A DNA stretch of 38,700 bases from Candidatus Roizmanbacteria bacterium RIFOXYC1_FULL_41_16 (lineage in GTDB: Bacteria > Patescibacteriota > Microgenomatia > UBA1406), in contig MGBO01000013.1 in the NCBI GenBank assembly GCA_001788295.1, positions 1 to 38,700 of the forward strand, given 5' to 3'. The translations under genes were made by a program, and so were the position numbers. This document shows, piece by piece, positions 5,853-13,665 of this stretch. How positions within the stretch are numbered: position 1 is the stretch's first letter; the number at the start of each line of letters is the position of its first letter. A model generated the notes under the pieces. That model saw only the letters and a program-made list of their open reading frames with translations. It did no database searches and was not told where the DNA came from.

Positions 5853-7391
5853 ATGTTCAATCAACAAGGTCATTTATACAAAAACAGGCTTATTCTGGCT
5901 TACTTTGTGCTTTTGTCGGTTTTCTTGATTTTGCTGCAGTCGTTGTTTTCCAAAACGATTTTAGGTCACAAATATTACCATTCTCTTTCCGAAACCAATC
6001 GTGTTAAAGAAGAAAAAATCATTGCCCCAAGAGGGGTTTTTTTGGATCGGGACGGTCGTTTGTTGGTGGTAAACGACAAGAATGAGCTCTATGGCTATTC
6101 CCGGCGCTATCTTTACCCAAAGGCCACTGCTCACTTATTGGGTTATCTGTCGCTGCCGGACGAAGTTAATTTACAGGATTACTCCTGCGGGGCTCAGCCA
6201 CTTACCAATCAATTCATTGGCAAAACCGGTTTGGAAAAGTATTTTGAATGCCGGTTGCGTGGCCAATTAGGCAAGGCGATTTACGAAACTAATGCCTTAG
6301 GAGAAAAGACGCGAGAACTAGCCAGGCAGGAACCCAAAGAAGGAGAGAACATCAAGCTGACAGTTTCTTTAAAATTGCAGAAAACGGCGTTAAAAGCCTT
6401 TGGTAGTCTTAAGGGAGCGGCAATTGCCAGCAATCCCAAAACCGGAGAAATTCTGCTTTTTCATTCCAGCCCGAGCTACAATAATAATCAGATTGTAAGG
6501 GAAAACGGTTTGTATACTCAATTAAGCCAAGACGAAAATAAGCCCTTGTTTAACCGTCTGGCTTTGGGTTTATACCCACCCGGATCGGTAGTTAAGCCGC
6601 TGATTGCCTTGGGCGCTTTGGAAAACGGAGTCATCACTCCCGAAACTCAATATACGGACAACGGCATTTTCAAACTGGGCGGAGTTGAATTTGGCAATTG
6701 GTATTATTTGCAATACGGCAAAACCGAGGGGGAAGTCGACGTAATCAAAGGCATCAAGCGCTCCAACGACATCTTTTTTTATCACCTGGGCGTAGAAATG
6801 GGAATAGGCGAAATTAATCGCTGGCTAACCAAGTTCGGTCTTAAAGAACAAAGTCTGCAACAATACTTCAATCAGTCACAAAGCCTGTTGCCAAACGCTC
6901 AGTGGAAAAAACAAACTCTCAACGAACCCTGGTATTTGGGCGATACGGTCAACCTTTCTATTGGTCAAGGCTACCTGTTGGTCAATCCGGTGCAGTTTCA
7001 TGTAGCAGCAAGCATTATTGCCAGTAATGGTCATAAATGTCAGCTGGCCTTTGATAAAAACAGTTTGAGGCACTGCCAGGACCTGAGATTTGATCAAAAA
7101 CATTTGGATACTGTCATTCAAGGAATGGTTCAGGCTTGCAGTCCCGGAGGGACAGGATGGCCTCTCTTTGATTACAAAATCAATGGAAAACAGTGGCCGG
7201 TGGCCTGCAAAACCGGTACTGCCGAATCAACCGCTGATGGAGCCCTGCCGCACGCATGGTTTACGGTGTTTGCGCCGGTCTTAGATCCGGAGATTGTCCT
7301 GACAGTATTGGTGGAGAATGGTGGCGAAGGTTCAGAGGTGGCCGCTCCCATTGCCAAACAAATTCTGACCGAATTTTTTAGTCAGGATTGA
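5853..7391 (+). CDS. mrdA: class B penicillin-binding protein (PBP2/FtsI-type peptidoglycan transpeptidase)
   Basis: A 512-residue single-pass membrane transpeptidase that cross-links peptidoglycan. A transmembrane helix covers about residues 12-33, followed by the dimerisation region (IIAPRGVFLDRDGRLLVVND, NQFIGKTGLEKYFECRLRGQ). The penicillin-binding domain carries all three motifs: SVVK (Ser245 to Lys248, in YPPGSVVKP), SND (304-306) and KTG (453-455, in CKTGTAES). At 512 residues it is shorter than typical PBP2 (about 600) but complete. It could serve elongation (PBP2) or division (FtsI); the sequence alone does not decide, and the symbol is a best guess. The neighbouring DivIC-like gene on the other strand points to wall growth or division. 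Confidence 0.88.
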   Translation: MFNQQGHLYKNRLILAYFVLLSVFLILLQSLFSKTILGHKYYHSLSETNRVKEEKIIAPRGVFLDRDGRLLVVNDKNELYGYSRRYLYPKATAHLLGYLSLPDEVNLQDYSCGAQPLTNQFIGKTGLEKYFECRLRGQLGKAIYETNALGEKTRELARQEPKEGENIKLTVSLKLQKTALKAFGSLKGAAIASNPKTGEILLFHSSPSYNNNQIVRENGLYTQLSQDENKPLFNRLALGLYPPGSVVKPLIALGALENGVITPETQYTDNGIFKLGGVEFGNWYYLQYGKTEGEVDVIKGIKRSNDIFFYHLGVEMGIGEINRWLTKFGLKEQSLQQYFNQSQSLLPNAQWKKQTLNEPWYLGDTVNLSIGQGYLLVNPVQFHVAASIIASNGHKCQLAFDKNSLRHCQDLRFDQKHLDTVIQGMVQACSPGGTGWPLFDYKINGKQWPVACKTGTAESTADGALPHAWFTVFAPVLDPEIVLTVLVENGGEGSEVAAPIAKQILTEFFSQD

Positions 7392-7416
7392 TATAGTCAG
7401 TCTATATTTAATCATC

Positions 7417-7469
7417 TTGACTCTTGCTCCCTAGCGTGTTAAAAATAGATGTTGCACTAGTGATAGTGT
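7417..7469 (+). promoter_or_regulatory. nrdR-nrdJ promoter with a probable NrdR box
   Basis: TTGACT (7417-7422) and a weak TAAAAA (7440-7445) at 17-base spacing form a promoter. GCACTAGTGATAGTGT at 7454-7469 is a 16-bp near-palindrome that agrees with the NrdR-box consensus (about ACACWATATWTWGTGT) at 12 of 16 positions, including both CAC/GTG arms. It overlaps the expected start of transcription. A degenerate second half-site (ending GCGTGT, 7434-7439) lies about 30 bases upstream, near the usual two-box spacing. This suggests autorepression and control of nrdJ by NrdR. Confidence 0.5.
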
Positions 7470-7484
7470 TTTTTAGACAAAAAC

Positions 7485-7931
7485 ATGAAATGTCCATTTT
7501 GCGGTTCCACCAAACACGAAGTTGTCGAAACTCGAGTCGCCGAGGAGGGTCGCTCTTTAAGAAGACGCCGTGAATGTCCCAGTTGTCAAAAGCGTTTTAC
7601 AACTTATGAGAGAGTTGATAGATTACCTATTGTCGTTATTAAAAGAAAAGGGACCCGCGAAGTTTACGATCGCAACAAAGCCAAGGGTGGTTTGATTAAG
7701 TCGAGCGAAAACACCACGATTACTAATGAGCAGATCGAGCAAATCCTGGACGATTTGGAAAACGATTTAAGAAAACTGGAATCAACAGAAGTTGAAAGCA
7801 AAAAGATCGGCGATCTTTTAGCTCGTAAACTAAAAAAACTGAGCAAGATTGCCTATATTCGTTTTGCGTCAGTTTTTCGGCGTTTTGTGGATGTCGAGGA
7901 TTTTGAAAAAGAAATCAAAAAGTTACTTTAA
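7485..7931 (+). CDS. nrdR: transcriptional repressor NrdR
   Basis: A 148-residue regulator of ribonucleotide reductase genes. The N-terminal zinc ribbon is intact (MKCPFCGSTKHEVVETR, then RRRRECPSCQKRFTTYERV, giving CxxC...CxxC). The ATP-cone domain follows from about residue 46 (LPIVVIKRKGTREVYDRNK to the helical KIAYIRFASVFRRFVDVEDF). ATP or dATP binding in this domain controls oligomerisation and DNA binding. Length is typical (about 150). It lies 27 bases upstream of nrdJ on the same strand, the classic arrangement, and behind a probable NrdR box. No Shine-Dalgarno site is visible. Confidence 0.97.
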   Translation: MKCPFCGSTKHEVVETRVAEEGRSLRRRRECPSCQKRFTTYERVDRLPIVVIKRKGTREVYDRNKAKGGLIKSSENTTITNEQIEQILDDLENDLRKLESTEVESKKIGDLLARKLKKLSKIAYIRFASVFRRFVDVEDFEKEIKKLL

Positions 7932-7958
7932 AATTAACAGTTTATAAAAAACAAGCCT

Positions 7959-10310
7959 ATGACTTTAGATGGCATTGCTAACAAAGTTTTTTTGGATCGG
8001 TATACTTTAAAAGACAAAAGTGGCAAAGCCATTGAAAGTAAGCCGCAAGAGATGTGGAAAAGAGTGGCCAAGGGAATTGCCAAAATCGAAGAACCGGCCA
8101 AGCGCCAGTATTGGGAAAAGAAATTCTACCAGACGATGGTGGACTTTAAATATGTTCCGGGCGGTCGAATTCTGGCCGGCGCCGGCACTGGCTACCAAAC
8201 CACTTTTTACAACTGTTTTGTAATTCCCTCACCCAAAGATTCCCGTGACGGCATTTTGGAAACTCTGAAACAAATGGTGGAAATCATGGCCCACGGTGGT
8301 GGGGTAGGGATCAATCTTTCCTCATTGCGGCCTCGGGGATTTCGGGTTCACAAAGTCAATGGCTTTTCTTCCGGCCCGGTTAATTGGGCCGAACTTTTCT
8401 CAGTCGCCACCAAGGATATTATTCAGCAGGGTGGTTCCCGCCGGGGAGCGCTCATGCTGATGCTTTGGGATTGGCATCCGGATATTGCCGAGTTTATTAC
8501 TGTGAAACAAAATCTGCAAAAAATCAATGGCGCCAATTTGTCGGTCGCTATTTCCGACAGTTTTATGGAAGCGGTCAAAAAAGACAAAGATTGGGATTTA
8601 CTTTTTCCCGATACAAGCGACAAAAAATACGACACGGTTTGGAATGGTGACATGACTGCTTGGCGTCAGGCTGGTGGTAAGGTCAAGATGGCCAAGACAA
8701 TCAAAGCCCGCGAGCTTTGGGATTTGGTGGCCAATGCCGCCTGGAAGAGCGCCGAACCGGGTGTGGTCTTTATGGAGCGTTATAACAAGTGGCACAACAA
8801 CTGGTATTGGAATCGCATTAATTGCGTCAATCCCTGTGGTGAAGAGGGTTTGCCTCCTTGGGGAGTCTGCAATTTGGGTTCGATCAATTTGTCGGCGCTT
8901 GTTAAGCAATCTCACGGTTTTAAAACGGCCGGCAAGTTCGATTTTAAAAAACTCAAAGACACGGTTAAAATCGCAGTTCGTTTTCAGGACGATGTCGTTC
9001 AGGGTGATACCTATATTTTTGAAGGCATTAAAAAAATTCAGCTCAACGGTGAGCGACGTATTGGTTTGGGCACGATGGGATTGGGTGACACTTTGATTAA
9101 AATGCAATTGCGCTATGGATCGCCCAAGTCGCTCAAATTTGTCGAAAAAGTTTATCGCTTGATTCGCGACGCGGCTTATGAGGCTTCCAGCGAGATTGCC
9201 AAAGAAAAAGGCACTTTTCCCAAGTTTGATCAAAAACAATATTTAAAAGGTAAGTTCATTCAGGCTCTGCCTGAAAAAGTGAAAGCCAAAATCAGCAAAC
9301 AAGGGATTCGGAATTCATTATTATTAATGCAAGCCCCAACTGGCTCAACTTCATTAATGGCCGGTACGACCTCGGGAATTGAACCAGTTTATGAATTTGA
9401 ATTTACCAGACGTGATCGATTGGGTGAGCATATTATCCGACATCCGCTTTATGATCAATGGCTCAAAGAAAACGGAGTCGTAAACGGGCAAGCTAAAACT
9501 GTCAAACGGCCGGATTATTTTGTCACTGCCAACGATCTTTCGCCTGAGGATCATGTCAAAGTACAGGCTGTGATTCAAAAATATGTCGACGCCTCAATTT
9601 CCAAAACAGTCAACGCCCCTAATACCCATACTGTTGAAGAAGTCAAAAAAGTCTATAACCTGGCTTATGATTTGGGTCTAAAAGGGATTGCTTATATGAG
9701 AGACGGAAGCCGGCCTGGAGTTTTGTCTCGCAAAGAGGAGAAAAAACCTGAGCCTGTCGCACCGGTTAATTACGAAATGATGCCGCGGCCGGTGATGATT
9801 AAAGGCGCTACTTATCAGATCGACACACCAGTAGGCCGCGCTTTTATTACCATTAACACCAATGAAAAGGGTGATCCGTTTGAGGTCTTTATCAATATTG
9901 GTAAAGCCGGTACCGATGTTTTTGCCATGGCCGAGGGTTTGGGCAGAGTGGTCTCTCTTATTTTAAGAATGAATTCACCCCTACCGGGTAAGAAAAAACT
10001 GGAGCTGGTTATTGAACAGCTGGCTGGAATCGGTGGCGCCAAGACCTTGGGTTTTGGCGACAATAAAATTCGGTCTCTGCCCGATGCCGTCGCCAAGGTT
10101 TTGGTTCGCCATTTTGCTTTGAATCTGGCCAATGGTAATGGTCATGTTAAAAAAGTAGCTGAAATCAAGCAGGAATCATTGCCCATGGTTGCCAGTGTTC
10201 AAAAACAAGATTCCAATTTTGATATTTGCCCTGATTGCGGCGTCGCCTCATTTGCTTATGAGGAGGGTTGCAAAAAGTGCTATAGCTGTGGTTACTCCGA
10301 ATGCGGCTAG
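7959..10310 (+). CDS. nrdJ: adenosylcobalamin-dependent class II ribonucleoside-diphosphate reductase
   Basis: A 783-residue enzyme that makes deoxyribonucleotides with a radical from adenosylcobalamin. Catalytic features: the redox Cys in FYNCFVIPS, the substrate loop GGGVGINLSSLRPRG, the radical site NPCGE (Asn291, Cys293, Glu295) followed by GVCNLGSINLS with the partner Cys, RIGLGTMGLGD, and QAPTGSTSLMAGTTSGIEPV. A TSCPD-type C-terminal domain follows (TPVGRAFITINTNEKGDPFE to AGIGGAKTLGFGDNKI). The end is a Cys-rich ribbon (CPDCG...CKKCYSCGYSECG) that can bind zinc or shuttle disulfides. No ATP cone is seen at the N-terminus. It is co-oriented with nrdR; a cobalamin adenosyltransferase is encoded at 4069-4554. 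Confidence 0.96.
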   Translation: MTLDGIANKVFLDRYTLKDKSGKAIESKPQEMWKRVAKGIAKIEEPAKRQYWEKKFYQTMVDFKYVPGGRILAGAGTGYQTTFYNCFVIPSPKDSRDGILETLKQMVEIMAHGGGVGINLSSLRPRGFRVHKVNGFSSGPVNWAELFSVATKDIIQQGGSRRGALMLMLWDWHPDIAEFITVKQNLQKINGANLSVAISDSFMEAVKKDKDWDLLFPDTSDKKYDTVWNGDMTAWRQAGGKVKMAKTIKARELWDLVANAAWKSAEPGVVFMERYNKWHNNWYWNRINCVNPCGEEGLPPWGVCNLGSINLSALVKQSHGFKTAGKFDFKKLKDTVKIAVRFQDDVVQGDTYIFEGIKKIQLNGERRIGLGTMGLGDTLIKMQLRYGSPKSLKFVEKVYRLIRDAAYEASSEIAKEKGTFPKFDQKQYLKGKFIQALPEKVKAKISKQGIRNSLLLMQAPTGSTSLMAGTTSGIEPVYEFEFTRRDRLGEHIIRHPLYDQWLKENGVVNGQAKTVKRPDYFVTANDLSPEDHVKVQAVIQKYVDASISKTVNAPNTHTVEEVKKVYNLAYDLGLKGIAYMRDGSRPGVLSRKEEKKPEPVAPVNYEMMPRPVMIKGATYQIDTPVGRAFITINTNEKGDPFEVFINIGKAGTDVFAMAEGLGRVVSLILRMNSPLPGKKKLELVIEQLAGIGGAKTLGFGDNKIRSLPDAVAKVLVRHFALNLANGNGHVKKVAEIKQESLPMVASVQKQDSNFDICPDCGVASFAYEEGCKKCYSCGYSECG

Positions 10311-10319
10311 AATAATTCC

Positions 10320-10364
10320 TTGACAGGCAACCGAACCCCTGTTATATTATGAATATATATTCAT
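10320..10364 (+). promoter_or_regulatory. strong promoter with a perfect 16-bp palindromic operator
   Basis: TTGACA (10320-10325) and TATATT (10343-10348) are separated by exactly 17 bases, close to the sigma-70 optimum. ATGAATATATATTCAT (10349-10364) is a perfect palindrome directly after the -10 and covers the expected transcription start, a standard position for a repressor operator. The UPF0251 DNA-binding protein encoded at 10522 is the obvious candidate ligand. A purine-rich GAAGGGAG (10371-10378) lies before the first gene. Confidence 0.7.
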
Positions 10365-10390
10365 TATATAGAAGGGAGATGAAAAAAATA

Positions 10391-10501
10391 ATGCCAAGAT
10401 TTGATGGAACCGGACCACAAGGAAAAGGTCCAAAAACCGGACGAGGTATGGGCAAATGTCAAGACAAAAAACCGCCCCAGCCCACAGACAAGAAACGTTA
10501 A
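10391..10501 (+). CDS. DUF5320-type small Gly/Pro-rich protein (36 aa)
   Basis: A short ORF beginning MPRFDGTGPQGKGPKTGRGM and ending GKCQDKKPPQPTDKKR. The start matches the family pattern MPRGDGTGPxGxGPxTGRGxGxC, including the single Cys after the GRG repeat. Family members are small proteins of unknown function that often sit beside UPF0251 regulators and iron-sulfur or cofactor genes, as here. An in-frame ATG at 10379 would add four residues, but the family begins at MPR and the purine-rich GAAGGGAG (10371-10378) would overlap too closely with it. It is the first gene of the operon and is followed 20 bases later by the UPF0251 gene. Confidence 0.75.
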   Translation: MPRFDGTGPQGKGPKTGRGMGKCQDKKPPQPTDKKR

Positions 10502-10521
10502 AAATAGATACAATAGCAATT

Positions 10522-10797
10522 ATGTCCAGACCCAAAAAGCCGCGCCAGCTGTTTTTTCAACCAGGAGTGCGCTATTTTAAACCTCAGGGAGTGCCGTTGC
10601 GACAATTAAGTGAAGTAGTTTTGATGCCGGACGAACTGGAAGCTTTAAAACTGCACGAGCAGGATCGTTTGTCTCAAATAGAAGCGGCAACTAAGATGCA
10701 AATTTCCCAGCCCACTTTTGCCCGGATTTTGGGCAGTGCTTACCAAAAGATTAGTTTGGCTATTCTTAATGGTCAGGCAATTAAGTTACAGCAGTAA
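10522..10797 (+). CDS. UPF0251 (DUF134) family DNA-binding protein
   Basis: A 91-residue protein starting MSRPKKPRQLFFQPGVRYFK, with GVPLRQLSEVVLMPDELEAL, then a sigma-70 region-4-like helix-turn-helix (HEQDRLSQIEAATKMQISQP followed by TFARILGSAYQKI) and a tail ILNGQAIKL. This matches the UPF0251 layout (RPKK...YFKPxGVPL...DELEALRL...EEAAxxMxVSRxTFxRIL...VNGKAL). ATG 10522 is chosen to match the family start; the open frame extends further upstream. It probably binds the palindrome at 10349-10364 and so regulates its own operon. It overlaps the following redox gene by one base (TAATG), implying translational coupling. Confidence 0.88.
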   Translation: MSRPKKPRQLFFQPGVRYFKPQGVPLRQLSEVVLMPDELEALKLHEQDRLSQIEAATKMQISQPTFARILGSAYQKISLAILNGQAIKLQQ

Positions 10798-11942
10798 TGA
10801 AAAAAATAATTGTTTTTTTTAGCTTGATTTTGTTCTGGCTGGTTTTTAGGCCAGCCCCGGTTTTAGCTCAAGCTCCGGTTGAATTAAAACTATTTTATTC
10901 TGAATTTTGTCCGCATTGCCAAAAAGAAGAACTTTTTCTGTCAAAACTGGTCGACAAATACCCAAACCTCAAAATTACCAAATATCAGATTGATACTGAT
11001 AAAAATAATCAGAAACTGTTTGCGATTACAGCTGCGAGATTTGGCATCACTCAGCTGGGCGTGCCCCTGACAGTAATAAGCGATCAGGTTATTCAAGGTT
11101 ATGGCGACGATAGTACTACTGGCGTGGCAATTGAACAGGCAATTAAAAATCAGCTTTCCAAGGCCACGTCGGAAAAAGAAAAGCCTGAGCTACCAAGTCA
11201 GATTAGTGTGCCTATTTTGGGAACTTTAACAATCAGTCAATTGTCTTTGCCGATTTTTACTATTATTATTGCCGCACTTGACGGCTTTAATCCCTGTGCC
11301 ATGTGGACCTTATTGTTTTTGATCAGTTTATTACTGGGAATGAAAGATCGTCGGCGAATGTGGATTTTAGGAACGGCTTTTATTGTTACTTCGGCCTTTG
11401 TTTATTTTCTGTTTTTATCAGCCTGGCTTAATTTTTTCTTGTTTGTCGGCTACTCAACCTGGGTTAGATATTTAATTGGATTGGTTGCACTTGGGGCTGG
11501 TGGCTATTATCTATATGACTATGTGAAAAATAAAGACGGTGGTTGTCGGGTAACCGGTAATGAAAAACGGCAACAGGTATTTAACAGAATTAAAGAAATT
11601 GCTTATCGCCAACAATTTTGGTTGGCATTGTTTGGCATGATTCTGTTGGCTTTTGCCGTCAATATGGTCGAATTGGTTTGCTCTGCCGGCTTACCGGCGG
11701 TTTACACTCAAGTGCTTAGTTATGCTAAGCTGCCGAGTTGGCAACATTATCTGTATCTAGTTTTCTATATTCTGGTGTTTATGCTGGATGATTTATTTGT
11801 CTTTTTTACAGCCATGTTGACTTTAAAAGCCGTTGGCTTGGAAAGTAAATATTCCCGCTATTCACATTTAATCGGCGGGATTTTGATTTTGTTGATTGGA
11901 ATTCTGATGTTGTTTAAACCCGAGTGGCTGATGTTTGGATAG
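10797..11942 (+). CDS. secreted thioredoxin-like domain fused to a CcdA/DsbD-like membrane domain
   Basis: A 381-residue membrane protein. A signal peptide covers residues 1-24 (ending PAPVLA), followed by an extracytoplasmic thioredoxin-like domain with the active site CPHC at 38-41 (YSEFCPHCQKEE) and a cis-Pro region (QLGVPLTVI). A linker leads to about six transmembrane helices. The first carries NPCAMW and a later one ELVCSAGLPAVY, the paired membrane cysteines typical of CcdA/DsbD electron carriers. The protein would pass electrons from cytoplasmic thioredoxin to the outside domain and reduce or isomerise secreted disulfides. It is coupled to the UPF0251 gene. Likely clients include Cys-rich secreted proteins such as the pilin at 16588. 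Confidence 0.85.
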   Translation: MKKIIVFFSLILFWLVFRPAPVLAQAPVELKLFYSEFCPHCQKEELFLSKLVDKYPNLKITKYQIDTDKNNQKLFAITAARFGITQLGVPLTVISDQVIQGYGDDSTTGVAIEQAIKNQLSKATSEKEKPELPSQISVPILGTLTISQLSLPIFTIIIAALDGFNPCAMWTLLFLISLLLGMKDRRRMWILGTAFIVTSAFVYFLFLSAWLNFFLFVGYSTWVRYLIGLVALGAGGYYLYDYVKNKDGGCRVTGNEKRQQVFNRIKEIAYRQQFWLALFGMILLAFAVNMVELVCSAGLPAVYTQVLSYAKLPSWQHYLYLVFYILVFMLDDLFVFFTAMLTLKAVGLESKYSRYSHLIGGILILLIGILMLFKPEWLMFG

Positions 11943-11957
11943 CTGAAAAAAATATTT

Positions 11958-12044
11958 TGGTCCAGAGGGATGGATTCGAACCATCGAAGGGGAAACCCCG
12001 CGGGTTTTACAGACCCGTGCATTTGGCCACTCTGCCACCTCTGG
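11958..12044 (-). tRNA. tRNA-Tyr (anticodon GUA)
   Basis: Minus-strand class II tRNA. Acceptor CCAGAGG (12044-12038) pairs with CCTCTGG (11968-11962), the discriminator is A (11961), and CCA is encoded (11960-11958). The anticodon stem CGGGT/ACCCG encloses CTGTAAA, giving GTA. It has a long variable arm (CGGGGTTTCCCC region) and a T arm GATGG-TTCGAAT-CCATC. The first acceptor pair is C1-G72, unlike the usual bacterial G1-C72 of tRNA-Tyr. Confidence 0.95.
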
Positions 12045-12134
12045 TATTAACACAACTCTTTTATATTTTAGCACAACTTAATTGATAATCCTGGCTAATA
12101 GTGGCCACAAAATGTTAAAATAAACAACATTATT

Positions 12135-12206
12135 GGTGCGGTGGCGAAGTGGAAACGCGGATGTCTGCAAAACATCTATGCAGGGGTTCAATTCCCCTCC
12201 GCACCT
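12135..12206 (+). tRNA. tRNA-Cys (anticodon GCA)
   Basis: Acceptor GGTGCGG (12135-12141) pairs with CCGCACC (12199-12205) and the discriminator is T (12206), as required for cysteine identity. The anticodon stem GATGT/ACATC encloses CTGCAAA, giving GCA. The T arm is AGGGG-TTCAATT-CCCCT. CCA is not encoded. A TAAAAT -10 lies at 12116-12121. Confidence 0.95.
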
Positions 12207-12219
12207 CAATTAACAAAGT

Positions 12220-12310
12220 GGAGAGGTGGCAGAGTGGCCGATCGCGCACGCCTTGAGAGCGTGTTCCCGCCTTTGGCGGGACGTGGGTTCGAATCCCACC
12301 CTCTCCGCCA
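12220..12310 (+). tRNA. tRNA-Ser (anticodon UGA)
   Basis: Class II tRNA 13 bases after tRNA-Cys. Acceptor GGAGAGG (12220-12226) pairs with CCTCTCC (12300-12306), the discriminator is G (12307), and CCA is encoded (12308-12310). The anticodon stem CACGC/GCGTG encloses CTTGAGA, giving TGA. The long variable arm is CCCGCC-TTT-GGCGGG. The adjacent recombinase frame runs through this tRNA in antisense, so its 3' end is the likely integration site of the island. Confidence 0.96.
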
Positions 12311-13587
12311 GTTGGGAAACTGGGGGGAATTGGCAAGGGTTCGCCAGCCGATTTTCCCTTCAAATAAGAATTTTTTATCTTTCAAAATGAAGTTCGAGCC
12401 GATATTTTTTAGAAATGCTCGGATTTTTTGATTGTCGTTTTGCAACAAAAGAATTTTGGCTTGGCAACTGTTTAAAATCATTTCTTTCATCGGTTCGAGC
12501 CGATTATTTCCCATTTGTTCAAAATCATTTATTCGCTGTTGAATATCCAGCTTCTCATTGAGAAGTTTTTGTTTTTTAGTTTGATATTCTTCTGGTTCAA
12601 TGCCTTTGCCTTCAATAAAAAGATCTAGCAGTTTTTCAGTTGTTATTTCAATTTCAGTTTTTCGGCTTTGGAGATTTTGAACAATAACTTTTGTTTCTTC
12701 TCGGGCTTGTTCTTTTTCTTTGTCTATTTCAGTAAGCATATTTTTTGCCCAATCGTCAGGCAAAGAAACTTTTTGAATAATTTCTTTCATCTGTTCAACA
12801 AGTTTTTCTTCCCGCAAATATTTTTCATCGCATTTTTGCTTTTTCTTGGTGCAACGATAATAATGATGTCCTTTTTGCTTTTCAGCAGTTATGAGGCAAC
12901 CGCAAAAACCGCATTTCATCAAACCTGAAAAAGCAAATTCATGCTTTCTCTTTCTTTGTTTTTTTCCTCTATTGCTCATGACTTGTTGAACGGAATCAAA
13001 AAGTTTCTTGGAAATAATCGGCTCGTGTGTTCCGTCGTAAACTTCGCCATTGAAAGAAAATACGCCGTAATAAATCGAGTTTTGAAGCATGCGCTGGACA
13101 CTGGAAACGGAAAGAACATTGCCTTTATAGCTTTTTAGCCCCGCTTGCCCTAAAACCTTTACAATGGCCTTTAGCGTGTATTCGCCAGTTCCGTAAAGCT
13201 CAAATGCTTTTCTGATAAATGGCGCTCTTTCTAGGTCAATGTCAATCCCTTTAGTTTTGTGATTATTCAAATAGCCAAGCGGGGCAAAAGTCGGCCAAAT
13301 TCCTTTTCGCAGTTTCGCCCGATGTCCTCGCTTGATATTCTCGCTTAGATTATCGATATAATACTTGCTTTGGCCAAAGGCAATGTTCAGCATGAATTTT
13401 CCTTGCGGTGTAGAGTCAAACCAAAAAGTGGGAAATTTCAAATCTTTAATCTGTCCAGTGTCCAGCAAGTAAATGATTTTACCTCCGTCAATGGAATTTC
13501 TAGCCAGTCTATCCGGATGCCAAGCCAAAATTCCGCCGGCTTCGCCTTTGCAAATCCGATCGAGCATTTCTCCGAACACAGTTCGGC

Positions 13588-13607
13588 CAGGTTCTTTGGC
13601 AGTTTTT
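13588..13607 (+). repeat. 20-base direct repeat, copy 1
   Basis: CAGGTTCTTTGGCAGTTTTT is identical to 15449-15468 in the same orientation. This copy codes for the AKTAKEPG part of the serine recombinase catalytic domain. The two copies bracket the three cargo genes. Confidence 0.85.
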
Positions 13608-13665
13608 GCCTCGCTAAACGAGGCGACGATTCCAAGTTTTTCTTTGGCGGCAAATTCTTTTTTAA

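Larger units (their letters stand above)
12206..13663 (-). pseudogene. large serine recombinase, N-terminus lost (headless)
   Basis: The frame encodes most of a large serine recombinase. It has the end of the resolvase domain (FAAKEKLGIVASFSEAKTAK, then PGRTVFGEMLDRI and GGILAWHPDRLARNSIDGG), a recombinase domain (RKGIWPTFAPLGYLNN), a zinc ribbon (MKCGFCGCLITAEKQ...YYRCTKKKQKC) and a long coiled coil. The catalytic serine segment (family YxRxSxxxQ), about 35-40 residues, is missing. The frame is open only back to a TGA at 13711-13709 and has no ATG there; GTG 13579 is the first usable start, already inside the catalytic domain. The upstream gene ends at 13666, right where homology begins. The C-terminus (GWDSNPRPAKGG onward) is antisense tRNA-Ser read-through. 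It is expected to be inactive. Confidence 0.8.

Noticed and set aside
8598-9239. Long minus-strand ORF (213 codons) inside nrdJ
   Set aside because: It lies entirely under a gene with clear catalytic motifs in the plus frame, and its peptide shows no family feature.
11868-12074. Minus-strand 68-codon ORF at the end of the redox gene
   Set aside because: It is the antisense of the redox gene end joined to tRNA-Tyr sequence; not a gene.
12130-12363. Plus and minus ORFs of 77-96 codons across the tRNA cluster
   Set aside because: They read through tRNA-Cys and tRNA-Ser and contain the peptide patterns that tRNA antisense always gives (GWDSNPRP and similar).
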